Shown one piece after another: positions 32,701 to 44,700 of a DNA stretch of 64,000 nucleotides. Source of the stretch: Nocardia alba NBRC 108234 (GTDB lineage: Bacteria; Actinomycetota; Actinomycetes; Mycobacteriales; Mycobacteriaceae); the NCBI RefSeq assembly GCF_001612665.1, contig NZ_BDAX01000008.1, forward strand, positions 1 to 64,000. The letters run 5' to 3'. Positions within the stretch are counted from its first letter, which is position 1. Each line of letters starts with the position of its first letter. A model generated the notes under the pieces. The model did no database searches and was not told where the DNA came from. It was given only the letters and a program-made list of their open reading frames with translations. A program made the position numbers and the translations under genes.

Positions 32701-35700
32701 GTGGGCAGATCGAGAACCGGTGCGATCCCGGCCAATTCGGCCCGCCAGTGCGCCGACTGACGCGCCAGCCGCGACTGCGGGTCGTTCGCGTCGCCGAGCA
32801 CGCCACGCTGCCACAGGGTGAAATCCGCGTATTGCACGGGCAACGGCGCCCACACCGGAGCGGTCCCCGCGGCGCGCGCGGCATAGGCGGTGATGAGATC
32901 GCGTGCCAGCGGTGTCGTCGACACGCCATCGGCGGCGATGTGATGCACGGCCAACACCAGCACGTGCTCCGGCTCGGACGACCCAGCGGGTTCGTCGTGT
33001 GCTGCGCGGTGCAGCAGCGCGGCGCGTAGCGGCGGCTGGGTGGTGAGGTCGTAGCTCTCGCCGACGACGTCGCGCACGGCGACGGCCAGCTCGTCCTCGG
33101 CGACCTCGCGCACGACGGCGGCGGGCAGCACCGCGTCGACGGGAAGGACCACCTGGGTCGGGCCGTCGGCGTCCTCGGGGAAGACCGTCCGCAGCGATTC
33201 GTGCCGGTCGAGCACATCGGCCAGCGCCGCCCACAGCGCGTCGGTGTCGAGGACACCGGTCAGGCGCAACGCGATCGGCAGGGTGTAGACGGCCGATTCG
33301 GGGTCGATCCGGTTCAGCAACCACAGCCGGGTCTGGGCCAGCGACAACGGGATTCGGTCCGGTCGCGGTCGCACGACGGTCAGCGGCAAGGTCAGCTCGC
33401 GGCCTGCGCCCGCCCGCTCGACGAGTCCGGCGACGGTCGGCGCGTCGAACACATCGCGCACGTCCAGCGCACTGCCCAGCGCCGCGTTGGCCCGGGCGAC
33501 CAGCCGCATCGCGAGCAGCGAGTTGCCGCCGACGGCGAAGAAGTCGTCGGTGGCGCCGATACGCGCCACTCCGAGCAGCTCACCGATCACCTCGGCGAGC
33601 GCGGTCTGGGCACCCGGTAGCGGCGCGACGTACTCGGCGGTGACGGACAGGTCTGCGGCGGGCAGCCCGGACCGATCGAGTTTGCCCGACGAGTTGAGCG
33701 GCACAGCGTCGAGCACCACCAGGTGCGCGGGCACCATGTACGCGGGCACCCGGCCCGCGACGTGCGCACGCACCGCCACGCTGTCCACCACACCGGCGAC
33801 ATACCCGACCAGGCACTGGCGCCCGGCGTCGTCGGTAGCGGGCAGCACGGCCGTGTGGGTGACGCCCGGCGCGGTGCCGAGCGCGGCCTCGATCTCGCCC
33901 AGCTCGATCCGCAGGCCACGGATCTTCACCTGGAAGTCGTTGCGGCCCAGGTAGACCAGTGCGTCGTCGCGATCGCGGCGAACGAGGTCGCCGGTGCGGT
34001 ACATCCGGGTTCCGTCGGCGCCGAACGGGTCGGCGACGAAGCGGTCGGCGGTCAGATCCGGCCGGCCGAGGTAGCCGCGGGCCAGCTGGTCGCCCGCGAG
34101 ATACAGCTCTCCCGCGACGCCGCCGGGGACCGGGTGCAGGCGCTCGTCGAGAACGTAGGCGCGCACGTTCCAGGTCGGCCTGCCGATGGGCAGTTCGGTC
34201 TGCTCGACCGGGGCCGTGATCTGCTGAAAGGTGCTGGTGATGGCCACTTCGGTGGGGCCGTAGGTGTTGTGCAGCTCGCCGGGGATCGCCGCGAGCACGG
34301 CGGCCGCGAGCGGGGCGGGCAGTTCCTCGCCGCCCACGTGCAGCATGCGCAGCCCGCTCAGCTCGCCGCCGAGCCCTTCGGCGAGCATCGCGGCCAGTAC
34401 CGAGGGCACGAGTTCCAGAATGGTGATGCCCTGCTCACGCACCACCCGCGCCTGATATTCCAGGTCGAGGTGCCCGCCGGGGCGCAGCAGCACCAGCGGG
34501 GCGCCGAGCAGCGCGGGGGCCAGCAGTTCCCAGAGGGAGACGTCGAAGGTGAGGGGCGCGCGCTGCAGGAAGCGATCCGCCGCCGTCATGTCGTATTCGC
34601 CACGTAGCCAACAGATCTCGTTGAGCACGGCGCGATGCGAGATCAGCACGCCCTTCGGCGTGCCGGTGGAGCCGGAGGTGAACAGCACATACGCCGGGTG
34701 CTCGGGGCGCAGCGGCGCGAGGCGCTCGATGTCGGTGATCGGATTCACCGCCACCGACTCCTGGGCTGTGTCCTCGAGCTGGGCGACGGTCAGCACCGCG
34801 AGCCCGGAACGCGACGCGGCGGCGAAATGCACCGAGGCCGTGGCGGATCGGACGACGCCGTCCACATGGTCGAGATCACCGGCCGACGCGACGACGACCA
34901 GCCGGGGTGCCGTGGTCGCCAGCACATGCGCGATGCGCTCGGCGGGTTGGCTCGCATCGATCGGCACGTACACGCCACCGGCGGCGAGTACGCCGTGCAG
35001 CACCACCAGCAGCTCGATGCCGCGCGGAACAGCCACGGCCACCGGCGTTTCCGGCCCGACGCCGCAGTCGATCAACCTGCGGGCCAACCGATTCGCTCTC
35101 GCGGCGAGCGCGCCGTAGCCGATCTCGGTGCCTTCGAAGATCGCCGCCACGGCGTGGGGATCTCGCGCGGCCGCGGCATCGAGCAGGTGCGCGGCGAGTG
35201 GGGCGCGCAGGCCCAGTTCCGCGAGTCCGCTGTCGAGCGGCACCACCTCACCGTGGTGTCGCACGGGCAGCGTGGCGGCCGTGGGGTCGGCGAGCAGGGC
35301 GAGGTCGCCGACCGCGGTGTCGGGGGCCGCGACCGCGTCACCCAGCACCCGCTCGAGCATCGCGACCATGGCCGCTACGGTGTCGGCGTCGAAAAGATCG
35401 GTGGCGTAGCGCAATTCGAGGTCGAGGCCGTTGGGCGCGCCGTCGGGGGCGAATCGATCGACGAAGGTGAAGTCCAGATCCACTTCGATCGGCGCGTCCG
35501 GCATGGTCAACCCCGACAGGGTGAGACCGGGCAGTTCGAAGGCGGTCACCCGCTGGTTCTGCAAAGCCAACGAGATCTGGTACAGCGGCGAATACCCCTG
35601 TGAGCGAGCCGGATTCAGCGCGTCGACCAGGCTCTCGAACGGCACGTCGGCATGGTCGAAGGCATCGAGATCGTCGGCCCGGACCTCGTCGAGCAGCTCA

Positions 35701-38700
35701 CTGAAACGCGCGCCGGGCCGCACCCGTGCGCGCAGCACGAGCGTATTGACGAACATGCCGACGATGTCGTCGAGTTCGCGATGCCCGCGCCCGGCCACGG
35801 GCGTGCCGACCACGATGTCGGTGCCGGTCGACAGGCGCGCGAGCAGCACCGAGAGCCCCGCGTGCAGCACCATGAACGGCGTGGCGCGGTGCGTGCGCGC
35901 CAGCTCCTCGATCCCGCGATGCAGGTCGGCGCCGAGCGTGGTGGTGAAGGTGGCGCCCCGGTTGGACGCGATCAGCGGCCTGCGCCGGTCGGCAGGCAGA
36001 GTGAGCACGTCGGGCAGGCCCGCGAGTCGACCCGTCCAGTAGTCGAGCTGGCGGGCCAGCGGCGCGTCCGGGTCGTCGGCGCTGCCGAGCCCTTCGGTCT
36101 GCCACAGCGCGTAGTCGGCGTACTGCACCGCCAGCGCGGGCAGCTGCGCCCGCGCGCCGGTGGCGCGTGCGGCGTAGGCGGCCACCAGATCCCGGGTCAG
36201 TGGACCCATCGACCAGCCGTCGGCGGCGATGTGGTGCACGACGAGCACCAGCACGTGTTCGGTGGGGGCGACCCGCAGCAGGGCGGCGCGCACCGGTACC
36301 TCGGTGGTGATGTCGAAAGCACCGTCCAGGACCGAGACCACCGCCGGTGCCACGTCGTCAGCGGCGACCTCGGCGACGGCGAGCTCGGGAACGAACGCCG
36401 GCCCCACGAGCTGGGTTGCCTGCCCGTCGAATTCGGGATAGGTGGTGCGCAGGGTCTCGTGCCGGGCGATCAGATCACCCAGCGCGCCACGCAGCGCGGC
36501 GGTGTCCAGCTCGCCGCGCAGCCGGATCGCGACCGGAATGTGGTAGGCGGCGGAGTCCGGATCGAAGCGATGCAGGAACCACATCCGCTGCTGAGCGGGC
36601 GAGAGCGGAATCCGTGCCGGCCGTCGGCCCGCCACCGGGCCGCGCCGACTGCCGGTACCGCGCAGCGCGTCCAGCCGCACGGCGAGCGCGTCGACCGTGC
36701 TCGCCTCGAACAGTTCCCGTACCGGCACCCTGGCATCGAGGGCGGCGCCGAGGCGCGCGGCGATCTGGGTCGCCAGCAGGGAGTTGCCGCCGAGCGCGAA
36801 GAAGTCGTCACCGGCGCCCACCCGGTCGAGGTCGAGCACCCCGGCGAAGGTCGCGGCGACGATCCGCTCGGTGGCTGTCGCGGGCTCCCGGTAGTCGAGC
36901 CGGCGGGCCGAGGGCGCGGGCAGTGCCCGACGATCGAGCTTGCCGGAGGCGTTGACGGGCAAGGCGTCGAGGAAGATGTAGGCGCCCGGGACCATGTAGG
37001 AGGGCAGGGTCGCGGCGACCGCCGCGTCGAGGTCGGCGGCGGTGGGCACCACCGAGTAGTCGAGTTCCGAATCCATCGGCGCGACGCCCGCCGCGTGCAT
37101 CGCAGGGCCGTCGCCGGAGTCGATGTCGTCAGTGCGGTCGACGGTTTCGGCGGCGCGGACGATGTAGGCGACGAGCTGGTCGGGCCTGCCCGTGTCCGAC
37201 CGGACCAGGACGACGACCCGACCGACGCCGGGAACCGTGGCGATCGCCGCTTCGATCTCGGCGGGCTCGATGCGCAGGCCACGCAGTTTCACCTGGAAGT
37301 CGGTGCGGCCCAAGTAGTGCAGCGCCGGTCCGTCGGGGCCGGTGCGCCAGGTGACCAGGTCGCCGGTGCGGTACAGGCGCTCGCCCGTGCCGAAGGGGTC
37401 GGCCACGAAACGTTCGGCGGTGAGATCGGTACGGCCGTGATACCCGTCGGCGAGCTGTGCGCCCGCCACATACAGCTCGCCCGCGACACCGGCCGGGACC
37501 GGACGCAGTCGCGAATCCAGCACGTACACACGGGTATCGGCGACCGGTGCGCCGATCGGCACCGTGGCGCCGGGTTCGTCACCGACCTCGTGGGTGGTGA
37601 CCTGGATGGCGGTTTCGGTCGGACCGTACAGGTTGACCACCCGCGCGCCGGTCGCCGTGCGCACCCGTCGCGCCAGGTCCGATGTCAGCGCTTCACCGCC
37701 GGCGAAGACCAGGCGCAGCGAATCCGACTGCCGGGAAACGGGTTCGGCCATCACCGCGGCCAGTACCGACGGTACGTACTGGACCACACTCACCCGATGG
37801 CGCACGGTGGCGTCCGCCAGGTACGCCGGATCACGATGCCCGTCGGCGGTGGCGAGCACGAGCCGGGCCCCGACCTGCAAGGGCCACAGCAGTTCCCACA
37901 CCGACGCGTCGAAGGTGAACGGGGTCTTCTGCAACACCACATCGTCGGCGTCGAGCGGATAACGCTCCTGCAACCACCGCAGCTGGTTCACCACGGCCTT
38001 GTGCGGCACGGCCACGCCCTTGGGCTTGCCGGTCGAACCCGAGGTGAACAGCACATACGCGAGGTGCTCCGGGCGCAGCGGAGCCACCCGTTCCGCATCG
38101 GTGATCGGGTCGCCGGACAGCGCGGACAGGTCGAGTGCGTCGACGTCGAGCACCGACTCCCCCACCGTCATACCGCTGCCCGCGACCGTCAGCACACAGA
38201 CCGGTGCCGTCTGCGCCAGCACAGCGGCGGTCCGCTCGGCCGGATGGTCCGGATCCACCGGCACATACGCCGCCCCGGCGACCAGCACCGCGTGGACCGC
38301 GACCACCTGCTCGAGCCCACGGCGCATCGCCACCGCGACCAGCGAGCCGGGGCCCGCCCCGAGCCCGATCAGGTACCGGGCCAAGCGCGCGACTCGCCCA
38401 CCGAACTCCGCGTACGAAAGCTCCACCGCTGCGCGGGAATCGACAGCGCCCCGTGCGGGCACTTCGGCGGCCGCGACTCCGGCTCGGTGCGCGGCGATCG
38501 CGTCGACTGCCGCGTCTTCGAGCCGGGAGATCGCGCTCGCGACACCGCCGGACGTGCCGTCCGCGACTCGGGCGCCGTTCCCGGCTGCCTCGCCCGCGCG
38601 ATCCGCCACGTCCAGGTCATCGGTGCCTGCCGTTGCGGTGTCCGTGTCGACGACCACGGCGATCGCCTGCGCGGCGGCGGCCACGCGGTCGGCGAAGAGC

Positions 38701-41700
38701 GAGGCGAGCGTGGCCGTGTGCGTGCTGTCGGTGGCGGTGCGGTTCCAGGTGGTCAGAAGTTGGGTCCGCTCGGCGGGGTCGAGGATGTCGAGGTCGCCGA
38801 CGGGGCGGGTCGGATCGGCGAGAACCGCGGTGAGCACGCGGTCCAGGCGGGCGGCGAACACCGCGACGGTGGTGGCGTCGAACAGATCGGTGGCGTAGAG
38901 GAAGGCGCCGGAGATGCCGGTGGGCGCACCGTTGTCGTCGCGGTGTTCGGTGAGGGTGAGCTCCAGGTCGAACTTGGCCACACCGGTGGGCAGGTCGAAC
39001 CCGGCGACCGTGAGGCCGGGCAGGGCGAGGACGCTCGGGGTGTCCTCGTTGAGGGACAGCATCACCTGGAACAGCGGATTCCGGGCGGTGGAGCGGACCG
39101 GATCGAGAACCTCGACCAGACGCTCGAACGGCACATCGGCGTGGCCGAAGGCGGCGAGGTCCGTCTCGCGGACCCGGGCGAGAAGGTCGGTGAACGAGGT
39201 CTCGGGTGTCACCTCGGTGCGCAGGACGAGGGTGTTGACGAACATGCCCACGAGATCATCGAGCGCGCGTTCACCACGGCCAGAGACCGGCGTGCCGATC
39301 GCGATATCGGTGGTCGCCGACAGCCGCGCCAGCAGTACCGCGAACACCGCGTGCGCGGCCATGAACACCGTGATGCCGTGCGCGCGAGCCAATTCCGCCA
39401 GCGCTCGATGGGTGGGGGCATCGATCTGCACGCCGTGCATCGCACCGCGCCGAGAAGCCACCGCGGGGCGGGTTCGGTCGGTGGGCAGTTCCAGCTGCTC
39501 CGCCGCCCCGGCCAGCGCGCCACGCCAGAACGAGAGCTGCTTCGCCGCAACCGATTCCGGGTCGTCCACCGCGCCGAGCACCTCGTGCTGCCACACGGCG
39601 TAGTCGGCGTACTGCACGTCCAACGGCGCCCACATCGGTGCGGCGCCGGCGGCCCGCGCCCCGTACGCGGTGAGCACGTCACGGATCAACGGCCCGAACG
39701 AGAAGCCATCGGCCGCGATGTGGTGCAGCACGATGACCAGCACATACTCAGCGTCGGCGGACTCCGTAGGGTCCGCCACGACGGCCTGCCCATCGGCACC
39801 GCCACGCTCGAGTGCGCGATGCTCCAGCGCGGCGCCCGTGGTGACACGCAGCAGCGACGCGCGGATCGGGGCATCGACGGTGAGGTCGAAACCGGTGGCG
39901 GCGAAGGTCCGCACCGCGTCGGAGAGGTCGGCCGCGTCCACGATACGAGGGTGGACCTCGGGAATGAGGCCGGTCGCCGGAAGGATCTCGGCGATGGCGT
40001 TGCCGTCGCGCTCCGGGTAGCGAGTGCGCAGGACCTCGTGCCGGTCCAGCACGTCGACGATCGCGACCCGGAGCGCGGCGAGGTCGAGCGCACCGGTGAG
40101 CCGGACGGCCATCGGGATGTTGTCGGTGGCCGAGCCGGGATCGAAGCGGTTGAGGAACCACATGCGCTGCTGGGCGGGCGAGAGCGGAATGGAATCGGGT
40201 CGGGTTCGCGCCGCCAGCGCGGGGCCGGTGTCGGTGCCGCGCAGCCGGTCGGCGGCCGAGGCCAGCGCCCGCACCGTCGTGGTGTCGAAGAGCTGGCGGA
40301 CGGGCAGGCGAATGCCGAGGTCGGTACCGATGCGCGCCATCAACCGGGTGGCGAGCAGCGAGTTGCCGCCCAGGTCGAAGAAGTCGTCGTCGCGACCGAC
40401 CCGGTCGAGTCCGAGGACCTCGGCGAACGCGGCGGCCACCACGTGCTCGGCCACGGTAACCGGGGCCCGGTAGACGGCGGTATCGAACACCGGCGCGGGC
40501 AGCGCCGCCCGGTCGAGCTTGCCGACGGGGGTCAGCGGCACGGCCGCGAGCGCGACGACCGCGGCGGGCACCATGTGCGCGGGCAGGTGCGCGGCGGTGT
40601 GCGCGATGAGCGTCGCGGCGTCGACCGTGGCACCGGCCACGGGCACCACATAGGAGACCAGCAGGGTCGCGCCCGCATCGGTGCGGTGCCCGACGGTGGC
40701 GGCGAAGTCGACCGTTCGATGGCGGGCGAGGACCGCGTCGATTTCGCCGAGTTCGATCCGGAAACCGCGCACCTTCACCTGGAAGTCGTTGCGGCCCAAG
40801 TACTCCAGATCGAACGAGCCCGCGCGCCGCACCCAGCGCACCGTGTCACCGGTGCGATACATCCGCTCGCCGGGCGCGCCGAAGGGATGGGCGACGAACC
40901 GTCCGGCGGTGAGCGCGGGCCTGCGGTGGTAGCCGCGCGCCAGCTGCGCACCGGCGATGTACAGCTCACCGACGACCCCGGCGGGCACCGGCCGCAACCG
41001 CTCGTCGAGCACCAGTTCGGTCGTGCCCTCCACCGGCGCGCCGAGGGTGATCGCGGTGGTGGCGCTGAGCGGTTCGCTGATATTGGTGACGATGGTCGTC
41101 TCGGTCGGCCCGTAGCCGTTGCGGAAGGTCAGACCCGGGATCGCGGCGGTCCACCGTGCCACCAGTTCCGGCGGGCACGCCTCGCCACCGACCACCACCA
41201 TCCGCAGCTGGTCGAGACCCTCCGGGTGCACGGTCGCCAGCGCCGACGGCGTGATGGCCACATGGGTCACCCGTTCGGCCCGCAACAGCTCCCCCAGCTC
41301 GGCCCCACCGAACACCCCGGCGGGCGCGATGACCATCGTCGCCCCCTCGGTCACGGTCAGCAGCAGCTCGGCCACGGAGATGTCGAACGACGGCGACGCC
41401 ACGTGCAGCACGCGCGCGTCGGCGGCGGCCAGGTACCGCCCGGCCTGGACGGGCAGATACGCCGCGACCGCGCCGTGCGGAATCACCACGCCCTTGGGCA
41501 GACCGGTGGTGCCGGAGGTGTAGATGACGTACGCGGGATCCAGTGGATCGACCGCCCGTCGACCCACCCGGCCGCCACTGGCCGTACGGGTATCTGCCGC
41601 ATCGAGGTCTGCCGCAGGCGCGTTGCCATCGAGCACGAGCCAGTTCACCGTGGCCGGCAGATCCGACCGGACCGCCTCGATCGTGATGCCCGCCGCCGCA

Positions 41701-44700
41701 CCGGAATCGGCGAGCATGTGGGCGATGCGGTCGGCGGGGTAGCTCGGATCGACCGGAAGGAAGCCCGCGCCCGACTTCACGACGGCCCAGATCGCGGTGA
41801 TCGAGGCGGCCGAACGCGGAATACTCACGGCCACCAGGTCACCCGCGCCGACGCCGAGATCGGTGAGGCGGGCGGCCAGGTGGGTGGAGGCGGCGTCGAG
41901 CTCGCCGTAGGTCAGGGTGCGGGCGCCGTCGCGGATGGCGATCGCGGCGGGGTCGGCGGCCGCGCGGGCGAGCACCTGCGGCAGCAGCGGAGCGGGCGTC
42001 GACGGGCCGCCGGTGCGGGCAGTCAGATCGGCGAGTTCGGTGTCGATCAGTAGCGGGAGGTCGGCGACCGGGGTCTGTGGGGCGGCGGCGATCGCGGTGA
42101 GCAGACCGGTCAGGCGCGAGGCCATACCTACGATGGTCGGTTCATCGAAGAGATCTGTGGCGTAGGAGAATTCGGCCGACAGACCCATGGCCGCGGAATC
42201 ACGCAGGGTCAGCGAGAGATCGAACTTCTCGATGTCGTAGGGCAGGTCGACGGCGGCGGCGCGCAGCCCGGGCAGTTCGAAGGTCGTCGGCGGCAGGTTC
42301 TGTAGCGACAACGCCACCTGGAACAGCGGATGACGACCGGCCGATCGGGTCGGCGCGAGCACCTCGACGAGCCGCTCGAACGGCAGGGTGGTGTGGTCGA
42401 AGGCGGCCAGATCCCCGGCGCGGACGCGGCCGAGCAGGTCGGCGAACGGTTCGCCGCCACGCACCTGGGTGCGCAGCACGGCGGTATTGACGAACATGCC
42501 GATGACGTCGTCGAGTTCGGCGGCGCCGCGCCCGGCGACCGGGGTGCCGATCGCCACATCGGCATCGCCGGACAGGCGCGCGATCAGCACCGACAGCGCC
42601 GCGTGCAGCACCATGAACAACGTCGCGCCCTGTGCCGCGGCGACCTCGTTCAGCGCCGAGACCAGGTCGGCGTCGAGCTCGAACGCGACTCGCCGTCCCC
42701 GCATCGAGGCGGTGGCGGGCCGAGGCCGGTCGGTCGGCAGGCTCGACTCATCGGCCAGTCCGGCCAGGCAGTCACGCCAGAACGCGATCTCGCGTCCGGC
42801 CCGCGAGTCGGCGTCGTCCTCCGCGCCCAGGACGGCACGCTGCCACAGGGTGTAGTCGGCGTACTGCACCGGCAGCGGATTCCATTGCGGCACCGCATTT
42901 TCCGCGCGCGCGTAGTAGGCGGTCATCGTGTCGCGCACCAGCGGTCCGGCCGACCAGCCGTCGGCGGCGATGTGATGCACCACCAGCACCAACACGTGAT
43001 CACCGTCGACCTCGAACAGCCGCGCGCGCACCGGTGGCGCGGCGGTGACGTCGAATCCGCGCAGAATAACGCCCGCCAATACCTCCGCGAGCTTCTCGGC
43101 GCTGATGCTGACGGCATCGAGCAGCGCCCCAGACTCGGTGGCGTGGATATCAGCGGCACCCACGCTGTCGGCACCTGCGCTGTCGGTACCCGCGCTGTTC
43201 GCGGCCGCACTGTCGGCGGCATTGCTGTCGGCGGCAACTCTGCTCGAATGCAGCTCGGCTGCAAGCAATTCCAGTGCTGCGTCCACTGGGAGCACCTGCT
43301 GGGTGCCCACCCCGTCGACATCGGGATACACCGTGCGCAGCACCTCGTGTCGCGCGATCAGATCACCCACCGCCGCCCGCAACGCATCCCGATCCAGCGC
43401 GCCCGACAACCGCACCGCGATCGGGATGTTGTACGCCCCGGTCTCCGGATCGAACCGGTTCAGCAACCACATCCGCTGCTGCGCGGGCGAGAGCGGCACC
43501 ACCTCGGGTCGCGGGCCGGCGACGAGCGCGGGCCGATCATCGACCACTCCGCCCTCGACCAGTTTCGCGAGCACGGCGACGGTCGGACTGTCGAAGAAGT
43601 CGCGAACATCCACTCGCACTCCGAAATTCGCCTGCAAGCGACCGATGGCGCGAGTGGCGATCAGCGAGTTTCCGCCGAGTCGGAAGAAATCGTCGTCCAA
43701 CCCGACCACGTCCACGTCGAGCAGTTCGGCGAACAACGCGGCGACAGTGCGTTCGGTCGCCGTGCGCGGCTCCCGGAACTCGGCGGCAGCGGCGCGGAAG
43801 TCAGGCTCCGGCAACGCTTTCCGATCCAGCTTTCCGCTGGCGTTGATCGGCATCGCGTCCAGCTGCACCAGCAGCGAGGGCACCATGTACTCGGGCACCG
43901 ACGCCTTGGCGTGCTCGGTCAGCTCGGCCGCGTCGAGGACCGCGCCGTCCACGCTCACCACATAGCCGACCAGCGCCTCACCGGCGGCGTGCCGATGCAG
44001 CACCACCGCCGCGTTCCCGACGCGGGGATGCGCGGCCAACACGGCCTCGATCTCCCCCAGCTCGATCCGCAGACCACGCAACTTCACCTGGAAATCGGTG
44101 CGCCCCAGGTATTCCAGCTCACCACGCGACTCCCGCACCAGATCACCGGTGCGATACATGCGCTCACCGGGCCCGCCGTGGGGATCGGCGACGAACCGAT
44201 CCGCGGTGAGCCCCGGCCGCGCCACGTAGCCACGCGCCAACTGCACACCCGACAGATACAGCTCGCCGACGACCCCGACAGGCACTCGATCGAGATTCTC
44301 GTCGAGCACGAGCAGTCCGGTGTCGTCGGCGGGACCACCGATCGGCACCGACACCTCGTCGAGGGGAGTCACCTCGTGCGCGGTGACGTCGACCGCCGCC
44401 TCGGTGGGCCCGTACAGGTTGTGCAGCGCGGTCGAGGACAACGCGCGCAGCCGAGCGGCGGTAGCGGCGGGCAGCGCCTCGCCGGAGGCGAACACCAGCC
44501 GCAACGACGACAGATCCACCTCGGGGTCCACGTCACCGACGAACGCGGCCAGCATCGACGGCACGAAGTGGGTCACGGTGACCCGATGCCGCGCGATCAG
44601 CGCGGCCAGGTACGCGGGATCACCGTGGCGCCCCGGCTCGGCGACGATCAGCCGAGCGCCGATCTGTAAAGGCCAGAACAACTCCCACACCGAGACATCG

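Noticed and set aside
35652..42053. Open frame of 2,133 codons on the plus strand opposite the NRPS
   Set aside because: It is antisense to intact NRPS domains, has an Arg/Gly/His/Asp-rich composition typical of GC-rich reverse frames, and shows no recognisable domain.
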